This document shows, in pieces, positions 36,551-46,929 of a DNA stretch of 64,000 bases. Numbering within the stretch: position 1 is the stretch's first letter; every line of letters starts with the position of its first letter. Under the pieces are notes generated by a model, which was not told the origin of the DNA, searched no databases, and was given only the letters and a program-made list of their open reading frames with translations. Both the position numbers and the translations under genes were made by a program. The DNA is from Spisula solida (lineage: Eukaryota > Mollusca > Bivalvia > Venerida > Mactridae), in contig OX365948.1 in NCBI GenBank assembly GCA_947247005.1, forward strand, positions 38,940,601 to 39,004,600. Reading direction: 5' to 3'.

Positions 36551-36966
36551 ATTTTTTTTTTTTTTATTCAATTTAAAACATAAATTTGTACAAAGAGATT
36601 GCATAAATACATCAATAAAAACGGCATATGTTCTCATTTACAATAGTTATAATATATATATATATATATAATCTCCTTATACACGTTATCCCACTATACA
36701 ATTATGGCTTTGTATCGAATAGATTTTGTAATAATACTTTCAGAAAGAAATAATAAAAAAAAACACTCACACACACTATATCACCAACTGTGATCTCTGA
36801 TTCTAACTGTTTAAGACTCTATATTTGTTCACAAAAATATCCATCTTGTCATTTTTAAGGCTATTTCCCGTTCAATAGTTATTTTTGTTTTAAGGTAGTT
36901 TAAAAAATGTTAAAAGCGTAATGACCCTAGTTTTTGCTTTGTATAAAAAATATAATGCTTCATTGA
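36551..36966 (-). mobile_element. retroposed poly(A) sequence with 10-bp target-site duplications
   Basis: On the minus strand the insert ends with an A-tail (T14 on the plus strand at 36552-36565) preceded by GAATAAA. Exact 10-bp duplications TAATGCCCGA lie at 36541-36550 and 36967-36976. The 416-bp body has no ORF and no tRNA head, and carries a (TA)n run near 36650-36670. It looks like a 3' fragment of an mRNA or LINE copied by target-primed reverse transcription; the parent is not recognised. Confidence 0.8.
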
Positions 36967-36991
36967 TAATGCCCGACTTGTTTATCATATA

Positions 36992-37398
36992 CAGTGCCCA
37001 CCAAAAATAAATATACTGTAAAAAATTAATTGTTGCAAAATTAGACTTGGTTAAATTATTCAACATCTGTTTATCAGACAGTAACAATTATACTAGTTTC
37101 TAAAACTACAGTTACTATATGAGTTAAAAAAGAGATGAAGATGTTCTAAAATAAAATAACCATGTGACCAAAAAGGCTGATATTTTCATCTTTTTGTGAC
37201 AAAGTTACCATTCAAGGGGCACAAAGAAACTTTACATTTAACACCTAGGGTACCAACTAATGTATGGTCTTTACATTTAATAAACAAAAATATTCCTTTT
37301 CTTCAAAAATATTGTTGTTTCACTGTTTTGCAAATAGTCTTATTACAGACAAGTAAATGGGGAAATAACATCTGTATACCTTTTTTTGGTGGGCAGTG
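36992..37398. mobile_element. Tc1/mariner-like MITE (CAGTGCCCACCAAAAA)
   Basis: Left end CAGTGCCCACCAAAAATAA, right end TTTTTTTGGTGGGCAGTG, inverse with one mismatch, TA on each side (36990-36991, 37399-37400). 407 bp. Lies 15 nt from the retroposed insert. Confidence 0.83.
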
Positions 37399-37782
37399 TA
37401 TGTTTTATGTCCAAATGGTAGGTAATAATCACTAATGGTAAAATCTTGACACCATGTGCACCCAAGGTATCCTTAAATGTGGTACTTAATGTAAAGAGAA
37501 TCTTGAAAGAGGTCTGAATATTTATTTCTGCAAGTAATTTAGTTGTCAAATATGCTGCCATATATCAATTTCTTCTATGTTGGATAAATGTTGGATTTAG
37601 TTTAGTGTCATTTAGGTGATGTCAGCGGGGATAATTTGTACATTGATTTCCTGATTCAAATGTAGTTAGAAAATGTTGCCATCTTTAAACAACTCTAAAT
37701 AAAGTGTTGTTTTTCTGTAACATCTTTAGTTGTTAAGATAATTTTTAAGAAATAATGAATATGTAGGCGTGTTTTGTTGCGC

Positions 37783-37881
37783 AATAAAATATAGGCACGT
37801 GTTTGGATGCATAGTAATTAAATCACGAGTGCGAGGCACATGTGATTTAATGTACGCATTCAAACGAATGCCTTTATTTTA
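37783..37881. repeat. imperfect foldback
   Basis: 'Aaaatataggc..gtgtttg' pairs with 'cattcaaacgaatgccttt' and an inner pair 'aattaaatcac/gtgatttaat' surrounds a short loop. A stable hairpin of nearly 100 nt with no TIR signature. The rest of 37400-38440 shows nothing else. Confidence 0.5.
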
Positions 37882-38924
37882 TAACACAACAAAGCACAAC
37901 TCCTATTTATTATTTCGATTCTAACATCGCCAATGCTCTGCCATTTATAGCACAACAAGAAATGTTGACGTCAAACTACTTTCTTTCCTAGGAACGTTAC
38001 CGCCGCCGTTACGTCATTTGTCATTATATAGTTATTATATGGTCCCTGCCATTTCTCATGCCCTTTTTATCCTTAGAACTTTCGCTTACAGATAAGCAAG
38101 TAGGATAAAGCCGAGTGTTCAGCACTTGTTGGCACAATGCTCTTGTTATGCATGTTTTAATATTATATACATATTTAATGACCTTTATACATTTGTACGT
38201 TTTAATTAAATGCATGTTCATTTTGTAGTAATACTGTATGTACTTATTTTAATGAAATACAGGTATTTTTAAATTTTTACAGTTGTTTTGTTCATGTTAC
38301 ATACTATTTCTATAGAGTCCTGTAACATGCATGTTATACGTTCTACTGCATTCACTGTGGTGTGGTCGAACAGAAAAAACAGCTTCCATGTGACCCATAC
38401 CACAATATACTATTAGTATACGTTTTAATTTTTTGAAATGCGCAGTTGCACTGCCTGACAAAATTAAGGGATTTCTGTACATATTCCACATCAAAATGTG
38501 TATCTCTTCAAAGAGGCGACCCTCATCTTTGTTGCGTAAAAACCTGCCTAGTGTTAAGAAAATAAACAGGAAAAATGTTGCCCGAGTCGATGACACTTTG
38601 GTCTAGATTTGGCTCCTCAACATAGCATTTGGTTACGTGCTGGGGCGCTTGTATATAGTCGCAGGTTACGTAGTATGGTCACAGTGAGCTTGCTTATACA
38701 GGGTAATATGTAATTCCGGGACTTTGCCAGAAGACGTTGTATCCTCCATATAAATGTAGGTGGAGAAGTTGCCAGTTTCTAGCCAACAGCCAGTTAAGAT
38801 TGAAGTTGAGATTGAATTCTGGAAAAACTGCTCATGCTGATGGCTGAACATGACTGAAAATGGTTAGGATAAAAACACCAATAATAAGAGGACCCAAACT
38901 GGGCACTTGTTTGATCACCTGTAG

Positions 38925-39180
38925 GTATTGTGCAGAGAAATCCAAAACCGCAAGTAGCTCAATGTATTTGCATATTTAAGACTACATAGAAATTCATTGT
39001 CGGAAAAATATTGAGCACTTTAAGATCTTGGTTCGGCTCTTGACCAGTTCATGCACATTTTACCTAGGAATGATAACATAAAAGCAGTTTGAACGGACCT
39101 TCTTATATCTGTTGGAGGTGAATAATTCAAGGGATTTGTGTCAAAATATATCAAGGATACCTTTTTATGCGCTTTATATA
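38925..39180 (+). mobile_element. probable mariner relic
   Basis: 'Ccgcaagtagctcaatgt' and 'taagatcttggttcggct..tgaccag' parallel 51140 and 51790 of the mariner at 50662-51999 in the same order, so this looks like an internally deleted relative. No termini identified. 38440-38920 holds nothing I can name. Confidence 0.35.
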
Positions 39181-39276
39181 CATGTATATGCATTCATATT
39201 TGAACATCTCTCATACGTATAGACTGTTGTATGCCTACTTGACTACATGCCCTTATAAATTGTTCCTTGTCATTTT

Positions 39277-39298
39277 TGTGTGGCGTAAACGCCACACA
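39277..39298. repeat. GTGTGGCGT palindrome
   Basis: GTGTGGCGTAAACGCCACAC is a 20-nt near-perfect hairpin preceded by a T-run, like the head of the element at 43017. No TCCG leader or core follows, so it may be an orphan head. Confidence 0.45.
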
Positions 39299-39709
39299 GT
39301 GATATTACCACTTTTCAGCTTACGACCAATTTAACGCATTAGGCCTCGGCAAATAAATAGTTCTATGATTTGAACAATATTACAAGCATGCAACACAGGT
39401 TACACGTATCATTGGACCTGATTTGTTTACATTACCAACATTTACTTATATTAAGACCAACAATTTTATCAGACTTTTATTTTTAGAGGATTTTTATAGC
39501 AAATCATTCCGCAACGGACTATATTTTTACTACCAACGAATGTTCTCACTGGTGGCGGGAATCTAATAGTTCCCACGGTTTTCAATCGTATACTGTAACG
39601 TATGTAAATCACTCCGCCGCTGCACATTGCAGACGATGACCTAATTATGTTGTATACAAACATTGATGCTATATATAGCTGGTGGGGGGAACTGAAATAG
39701 TTCTACGTA

Positions 39710-40283
39710 CATATCGATCGGCCGATTAACGATGTTATCGCGGTAAGCGTTAAACGCACTAGTCAATTTCTACCGTGCTTTATATAAGAACTCATAATTT
39801 TCGTATCTATTATCCGATTTTGAATATTTAAAGCTTGTAATGAAGCAGAGATATATGTCTCTCTTTTAGACAACATTCAACACGATACCCTAATTAGTTA
39901 ATCCACGGCGACGAGTAAGAATCCGTTCCGCATAAAAGTAAGTTTAAAATATCCCGTTTTATACCAAATAAACGGTCGAAAATCATCAATTATTAATTTA
40001 ATATTCGATCGATTTTGTTCGTTAAGTTATAGTTAGAACATAACTAACTTAGAATATAACATTCTGCATTCTGATTGGCCGATAGAAATTAGCGCCAGCG
40101 CAAGACGTCAAGTCTGTTAAGAGAAAATTTTAATTATTAAATTTTCATTTAACCGCGAAAATGTGGCGTTTTCATTGGCTCATAATGTAGGTTATATTCT
40201 AAAGCTTGTTTTAAAAGCTAATACTTAAAGGTTTTATAAAATGTAAAACTTGTTTTTAAAGCATTAATCGGCCGATCGATATG
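39710..40283. mobile_element. TIR element O, 20-bp perfect ends (CATATCGATCGGCCGATTAA)
   Basis: CATATCGATCGGCCGATTAA at 39710-39729 and its exact inverse at 40264-40283. The arms themselves contain ATCGATCGGCCGAT, partly palindromic. 574 bp interior, AT-rich, with 'ttagaacataac' words, no ORF. From 40290 to 41190 I see nothing else. Confidence 0.82.
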
Positions 40284-41194
40284 TGGGAGCGACGCCATGT
40301 TTACCCCTTTTACATACGTTAATATAGAGTGTCATTTAATTAACATGCGTGGTCATACGGAGAATAAACAGTCAGTTATCTTGACACTGGTCGAATTCTC
40401 CAAGTCGTTAAAAATGGTATTTGTAAATATCCCTTCATTGATGCTCAGCAGTTACTTAAGTAAGTTCCAGGTAACTGCTGGTTCTCTTGGTGTCTTTAGC
40501 AGCACAAATGTTTGAGTAAGGGTGGGCTTATCAGAACTGTGACATAAAATTATGATACAACCTGGATTCGATATTGGATTTAATGGCATCAGTACGCCAC
40601 ACATCAGTACTTTCAGTGCTTTGATTATACTAAGTAGCCAGTCTGGAAGTATCACCAATGCATTAACAGCTTTCAGAAATCGAGCTCTATCTCACAGAAA
40701 AATCTGTTTAGAGGAAAGGGTTGACTGATTTTGTTTCCCAAAATTTCCGCTGGGGGAGGGGAGAATGCCCCGGACCCTACCACAATTATGTACAAATCCA
40801 AATAAACAGTGGGGTAGCTATGCGTCTCTTTACTTCCAGACAACCATTCTAGCTACTAGCATCTTCGCTACTTTATTAACATGCAAAATATTTGTTTGCC
40901 ATTTCAAACAACGCAATGGAAGATAAAAGATATATTGCATTATGTCGACTGACCAACGCACACATAACTAATGGATACAAACAAAGTAATCAAATAACAA
41001 ACAGTGTGTATGCAGTATATATGTAACATCTTTATTCACGTTCTTTGACAACGTTCGTAGAATAGCAGATAGAGTACATAGATTATTTATAAACAGCTAT
41101 ACATAATCTGATAATGATATAGGCCGGGTTACAAATAATTAAGAGAGTCAACATGTTGGTAGAGAATTAGACTAGTCACTACCACACGTGGAAC

Positions 41195-41485
41195 ATGGAT
41201 TCTATTTTCGTTATGGGCAAATTCTTGAATTTTCGGTTTGGGCAATCCATTGATTCTATTTTTCGGTATGGGCAAATTCTTGAATTTTCGGTTTGGGCAA
41301 ATCCATGGATTCTATTTTCGGTATGGGCAAATTCTTGAATTTTCGGTTTGGGCAAATCCATGGATTCTATTTTCGGTATGGGCAAATTCTTGAATTTTCC
41401 GTTTGGCCAAATCCATGGATTCTATTTTCGGTACAGGCAAATTCTTGAATTTTCCGTTTGGCCAAATCCATGGATTCTATTTTTG
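41195..41485 (+). repeat. 55-bp minisatellite, array 1
   Basis: About five copies of a 55-bp unit ('attttcggtatgggcaaatt' then 'cttgaattttcggtttgggc'). Variants FCGT and FCCGT. A related array with a different half-unit is at 42465-42655, on the other side of dispersed element F. Confidence 0.9.
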
Positions 41486-41539
41486 GGAGGCTTAAAGACT
41501 CTCATTACTACCATGGCCCAATTCTTAATACAAAATTAA

Positions 41540-42470
41540 CCGCCTTTAGGCTGCTATGTGAATCCGCATTCAAGTAGTTCCAGAAACTGTCAACATTCCC
41601 AATACTGCTACATATGTTTCTCCAAATTTTTAAACTTATTTAATTCAATCAGCAACATTTGTTTATTCTAAGATCAACAATTATTGTGAAACTGTTCGTT
41701 AAATCGGTATTTTTGTAAAAAATTACTACACTGAAGCCATATCGGACTTGTTTCATAATATGAAAATGACGTGTTCATCATATGCCCCACCTCTATAGCT
41801 ATTTTTAGAACTTATATTTAAGGTTCTGTAAGAAGCTATTTTTAGATATACACTATTGACTAAACGAAGTAGTTCCTAAGTATTTACATGTAATTTAAAC
41901 ATATTACACCAGCAACCCACTAGAAGACACTGAAATTTTGGGCCTATATAAATAAACACTGTGTTAATTTTGACTAAACGTAAATAATACAATGTAGACA
42001 TGATTGTTTTAACCAAATAACAGTCCAGAAAATTACTACTTCCAGGACAGAGTCACGTGATCAATTTGCAATTATGAATGAATAGCTTTTACCCTCGTAT
42101 CGTCTGCAATGCCTGTTATGTAATCTTATAGCGTAGTACTGACCAGATATATACTAGCGTCTCGGTATCGGAATACGCCTGCGCTCGGTCAGTGTTTACT
42201 GTAAGCGTACTGTAGAATCTGATAAATAGGCACGCTTATAATTTTTACTGCCGATTTTGTTATTCGCATAAAAGACATGTTTGCCAAATAAAATGTACCC
42301 TTTTGCAATCGTTTATATATGCAACATGCCTATAAAGTCACATAAGCCTATTTTGATGTTTGACAAGATCGACAGTAAGAAAACGAACATAAATGTGTAA
42401 AGTAGGTTTGAGCTTTAATTGCAGCAACCAGAAAGCCTCCCACCAGCACTCTCAGTGCTTTGATTCAGTA
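41540..42470. mobile_element. dispersed element F, copy 2
   Basis: Ends match 20515-21120 ('tttaggctgctatgtgaatc' at the left, 'cactctcagtgctttgattc' at the right) with a longer middle. It separates the two related minisatellite arrays, so it may have inserted into one ancestral array. Confidence 0.6.
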
Positions 42471-42655
42471 TGGGCATATCCATGGATTCTATTTTCGGTA
42501 TGGGCAGATGCATGGATTCTATTTTCGGTATGGGCACAATGGATTCTTTTTTTGGTATGGGCAGATCAATGGATTTATTTTTTGGTATGGTCAGATTCAT
42601 GGATTCTATTTTCAGTATGGACCGTCTTGATTTTATTTTTTTGTACGGACAGATT
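42465..42655 (+). repeat. 28-bp minisatellite, array 2 (related to 41195)
   Basis: About six diverged copies of 'catggattctattttcggta' plus 'tgggcaga'. This is one half of the 55-bp unit at 41195-41485. Confidence 0.8.
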
Positions 42656-43016
42656 CCTGAATTCTATGTTCGGTATTGGCATGTTCTTAGATAAAGTTGT
42701 TAGATCACGATGGATAGATCGTAACTTGTGTGCGCGTTCTTGGTTTAATATTCTGGTTTGACAGCCTTGGTTATAGTCCTTAGAAAAATGAATGGAAGAA
42801 CACTGTCCAGTCCGGAAACCGGCGATCTCGCATACATCTGTTTGATGAAAGTGCACTGGTGATCGAATTCGCTCCTCAGTTCTTAGAATAGATTGGATGT
42901 GTCGATGCTGTTTTAATTAGAAAGGCGTTAGAATTTCATCTTTGCAAGAACGCCGAGGGTTATATTCTGACCTTCTCAGCAATTTAAGAATGATTCTAGG
43001 AGATTATTACCATTTT

Positions 43017-44106
43017 TGTGTCGCCTGAAAAGGCGACATATAGGTGTTACTTTGGCGGCGGTGGCGGCGGCTGCGGCTGTGGCTGCGGCGTCACAAATTG
43101 CTTGTCCGGAGCATAACTTTGTGACCTTAAGTTCAAATGACTCAAGATTTGGTATGCATGTTTCTTACATCAAGCCTAAGTGCAGTGCGCAAGAACCATA
43201 ACTCTATCTGTCATAGTTTTTGAATTATTTCCCTTTGATTGATTTTATTAGAGCATTTCTTGTCCGGAGCATAACTTTGTGACCTTAAGTTCAAATGCCT
43301 CAAGATTTGGTATGCATGTTTCTTACAATAAGCCGAAGTGCAGTGCGCAAGAACCATAACTCTACCTGTCATAGTTTTTTAATTATTTCCCTTTGATTGA
43401 TTTTATTAGAGCATTTCTTGTCCGGAGCATTACTTTGTCACCTTAAGTTCAAATGACTCAAGATTTGGTATGCATGTTTCTTACAATAAGCCGAAATGCA
43501 GTGCGCAAGAACCATAACTCTACCTGTCATAGTTTTTGAATTATTTCCCTTTCATTGATTTTATTAGAGCATTTCTTGACCGGAGCATAACTTTGTCATC
43601 TTAAGTTCAAATGACTCAAGATTTGGTATGCATGTTTCTTGCAATAAGCCGAAGTGCAGTGCGCAAGAACCATAACTCTGCCTTGCACCGTTTTTGAATT
43701 ATTTCCCTTAGATTGATTCAATTGGAGCATTTCTTGTCCGGCGGATAACTCGTCACCAAGAGGTTGAATGACTTGAAATTTGGTATGCATGTTTCTTACC
43801 AAAAGTCCAAGTGCAGTTCACAAGAATTGTAACTCTCCCTTGTGCCATTTTTGATTTTTGTCCCTTTGATTGATTTTATAAGCATCTCTGTCCGTGGCAT
43901 AACTTTGTCACCACAAGTATTAATGACTCCAAGATAGGTATGCATGTTTCTTGCTGTGACATTTTTTTGTCCAGAGCATCACTTTGTCGTTTTTAGTTCA
44001 GATGACTAGAGAACTCTTGTGAGTCGATATGTAGCCCAATAGTGGATAGTTTTTCATGACAAATGTGCATGTCATCAGGCGACACATGCGACTAGCGGAG
44101 CTTTTA
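43017..44106 (+). mobile_element. hairpin-headed repeat (TGTCGCCTG type), 5-6 core units
   Basis: 5' hairpin TCGCCTGAAAAGGCGA, then a GGCGGC-rich leader, then core units of about 157 bp ('cttgtccggagcataacttt' near 43103, 43259, 43417, 43574, 43733), and CAGGCGACA near 44077, inverse to the head, before a T-rich end. The GC-rich leader gives an Ala-rich reading frame that is not a gene. Confidence 0.78.
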
Positions 44107-44495
44107 TCAATGTTTCTGTTGCCAAAGCACCCACAATTTTTGTCAAAATCAAACTATTTTAGACGTGCATAATCCCCTTATTGCTCCCTATGCACATATC
44201 AACTTTCATAAACATAGCTTGGAAACTGTTTGAGTTATGGCAGGATTCAGATTTGGGCATGTTTTCACTCTTTCTGTCTCCATAGCAACCACAATTTTTG
44301 TCAGAATCCAAATATTGTTTTGACATGCATAATCCCCTTATTGCCCCTTATCCACATACCAAGTATCATAAACCTAACTTGGAAACTGTTTCAGTTATGT
44401 CAGGATCCAGATATTTTGATGGACGGACGGACGGAGACTGACGGACGAAGGGGAAACCTATATAGTCCCCTCCGGTCAAAAACCGGTAGGGGACT
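44107..44495 (-). mobile_element. hairpin-headed TCCG repeat (AGTCCCC type), copy 3, two cores
   Basis: On the minus strand it starts AGTCCCCTACCGGTTTTTGA with fold partner CCGGAGGGGACT, a 'cgtccgtcagtctccgtccg' leader, and two core units (about 44260-44430 and 44107-44260). It abuts the end of 43017-44106 directly, head-outward. Confidence 0.72.
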
Positions 44496-44825
44496 AAAAA
44501 TCACCAATTATTATGTCAAAGTGTTATAGATATAGGTAAATATTTAACTCAGCTTGGTCAAATGGGGGCGGGGTTACTATATAAAATCTACTGATTAAAG
44601 TAACATGCATGAACTAGATATATACCTAGCAATATATAATGATTTTGTGATTCTCGATCAGTCCTACAGTGATCCTTTGACCTAAGAACCTATACTGCTG
44701 GAAGAAATTATCACTTACATACACTTTCATGAGCTACTGACATTTATCTCTACAAATGGAGTACATAACTAGGGCCAATGTCTCGCCAGTTCACCACTGT
44801 CCGATCAGGTATTCAAACACATAGT

Positions 44826-45260
44826 ACACATCTGCTTGGTGGTAGTGTAGTTATCTACCTAACACATCTGCTTGGTGGTAGTGTAGTTATCTACCTAACA
44901 CATCTGCTTGGTGGTAGTGTAGTTATCTACCTAACACATCTGCTTGGTGGTAGTGTAGTTATCTACCTAACACATCTGCTTGGTGGTAGTGTAGTTATCT
45001 ACCTAACACATCTGCTTGGTGGTAGTGTAGTTATCTACCTAACACATCTGCTTGGTGGTAGTGTAGTTATCTACCTAACACATCTGCTTGGTGGTAGTGT
45101 AGTTATCTACCTAACACATCTGCTTGGTGGTAGTGTAGTTATCTACCTAACACATCTGCTTGGTGGTAGTGTAGTTATCTACCTAACACATCTGCTTGGT
45201 GGTAGTGTGGTTATCTACCTAACACATCTGCTTGGTGGTAGTGTAGTTATCTACCTACTG
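44826..45260 (+). repeat. 36-bp minisatellite, 12 near-identical copies
   Basis: Unit CACATCTGCTTGGTGGTAGT plus 'gtagttatctacctaa'. Twelve copies with a single visible substitution (GTGTGG near 45208). The translated 12-residue repeat (THLLGGSVVIYL) is an artefact of unit length. The high identity means very recent expansion or ongoing homogenisation. It lies 200 bp past the 3' end of the FReD gene. Confidence 0.95.
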
Positions 45261-45456
45261 ATCTGCTGGATGACATGTACATGTCACGTTTAGTCTCGCA
45301 ACCTCTCACTACAGCGACATTCTTTAATGTCTTTGGTCGCTAATACTCATTGTGCTGTCTTGGTCACAGTTGACCGTATCTTAAAATCTTCCATACTAAA
45401 TGTTAATGAGACTACATCACGATATGTCTCCTTAGATCTTGGCTCGATGCAATGTA

Positions 45457-46929
45457 TTAACGTGACCGTTTACATCGAAATTTCATGTCTATGTGTTTCA
45501 GGGATTCTTTTTTCCAATCATTCCAACTGATACCACCTGCTGTTGCTACTCCAGCTTTCATGAAATATATACCATTCGGATTTGCATGATAACAATCAGT
45601 ATGCCAATTTGCATGAAAATGCCTTGCACAATTTAAAGTTCCCAGTTTATCGTATGTTTGAAAGACCATTCCATTATGATAGTAAAGAGAGTCCCTAGCT
45701 GTTCCAGAGTACCCTTCCACTTCTAGTTTATACTTATCACTTTCCGACCCAACTTTAAACGATGAATACTTTGCGAATACAGTGTCGTTCTCGAAGTCAG
45801 TCATGTCAACGCGTAATTCGCATGATGTAACATCCTCATTCGTCAACAAATGCAGGTACTCATTTCCCAACCAAAATTCACCCAGCAAATTTCCAAAACC
45901 CTCTTTATAGTCCGACCAACTTCTGTTAAAATTCTCAGAGCCATCTTGACGTCTTTGAAAGACTGTCCACCCCCCTCCGTCAGTTTGCTGGTCACAGAAT
46001 ACTTCAATTCGTTTTCCAGATCTGTAAATATCGTACACGTTCGAAATATTTGCAAAGCCTTTTATATCTGAACAGGATCTTACATATCCAACAAGTAGTT
46101 GACGGGAAGTGTCTTTTTCCAAGATAGCACTAGAACCACAAGAGGAAAACACATTATACATGGCTGCCATATGACGATCCAAGCTATGTGTAATATTGTG
46201 AATATCAATTTTTGCTTCAGATATGTCGCCGCTAATATCATCCAATGTTATACTTAGACCATCTTTGTTGGCATTAGTATTGCTATCAAGTACACGTTCA
46301 ATATCGTCCTTTACCTCCTTTATCGACCCGCTAAGATATGCATGCCCATCTGTGATATATCTCTTTGTCGTTTCCATTGTCTTAACCATATCGCCATTGA
46401 CTCGTGTAATATCATCCTTAGCCTCGTGCATGGACTCGGTAAGATCCCCATGTATTTGTTTAATATCGTTCCTAATCTCCTTCATAGAATTTTCCATTTG
46501 ATTAAACATTGTTGCCACTAATGTTGGCATATTATTTAACTCATTTATACTAATCTGTTGTGCGGCCACTTGTCTACGTGTGCGCCTATTTTCACGTTTT
46601 TCATCTTCAAATCCCTTTAAGACTCGCATAAACTGACTTTTAATGTTTCCCATTGAATCAGTAGTCTGTTTATTGTCTATCGCTGTATGAACTGTTGACC
46701 TTTCCTCGTTTGTTGCTTCCCCTGTTACCGTTAACTTGTTCAGTTTGGCATTAATGTCGTCCAATTTCGATAGTAAAATCGACATATCCTCAGTCCTATA
46801 TTTCGTCTCAGATAGAAGTCTGAATTCCATCTGGTTTATTCTCTCTACAACTCGACTTAGTGTTAGCATATCTATTCCTTTCACCAATAACAGAAAATAT
46901 AAAAAACAAACCATTGTCATTCTTGCCAT
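45457..46929 (-). CDS. secreted coiled-coil fibrinogen-related protein (FReD), single exon
   Basis: 490 residues without introns. Residues 1-18 are a hydrophobic signal peptide (MARMTMVCFLYFLLLVKG). Residues ~25-260 are a long heptad-type helical region (RVVERINQMEFRLL, KSQFMRVLKGFEDEK) with degenerate repeats of the type K-x-D-I-x-x-V/I-x-G-D. A basic stretch RENRRTRRQ at 112-120 could be a furin-type site. Residues ~282-489 are a fibrinogen C-terminal domain: FCDQQTDGGGWTVFQRRQDG, FWLGNEYLHLLT, LRVDMTDFEND, NCARHFHANWHTDCYHANPN and the end HIDMKFRCKR. FReD proteins in invertebrates are secreted lectin-like recognition molecules. The ATG chosen gives the signal peptide directly. A retrogene or a normally intronless FReD are both possible. 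Confidence 0.93.
   Translation of the reverse strand: MARMTMVCFLYFLLLVKGIDMLTLSRVVERINQMEFRLLSETKYRTEDMSILLSKLDDINAKLNKLTVTGEATNEERSTVHTAIDNKQTTDSMGNIKSQFMRVLKGFEDEKRENRRTRRQVAAQQISINELNNMPTLVATMFNQMENSMKEIRNDIKQIHGDLTESMHEAKDDITRVNGDMVKTMETTKRYITDGHAYLSGSIKEVKDDIERVLDSNTNANKDGLSITLDDISGDISEAKIDIHNITHSLDRHMAAMYNVFSSCGSSAILEKDTSRQLLVGYVRSCSDIKGFANISNVYDIYRSGKRIEVFCDQQTDGGGWTVFQRRQDGSENFNRSWSDYKEGFGNLLGEFWLGNEYLHLLTNEDVTSCELRVDMTDFENDTVFAKYSSFKVGSESDKYKLEVEGYSGTARDSLYYHNGMVFQTYDKLGTLNCARHFHANWHTDCYHANPNGIYFMKAGVATAGGISWNDWKKESLKHIDMKFRCKRSR

Noticed and set aside
39469..39663. 64-codon minus-strand ORF near 39.5 kb
   Set aside because: No homology, no signal peptide, no splice partners, and length within chance expectation.
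43016..43201. Ala-rich 61-codon ORF
   Set aside because: It is the GGCGGC-rich leader of a hairpin-headed repeat with no signal of protein coding.
44778..45293. 171-codon frame with a 12-residue repeat
   Set aside because: 36-bp minisatellite artefact; units are identical at synonymous and non-synonymous sites alike.
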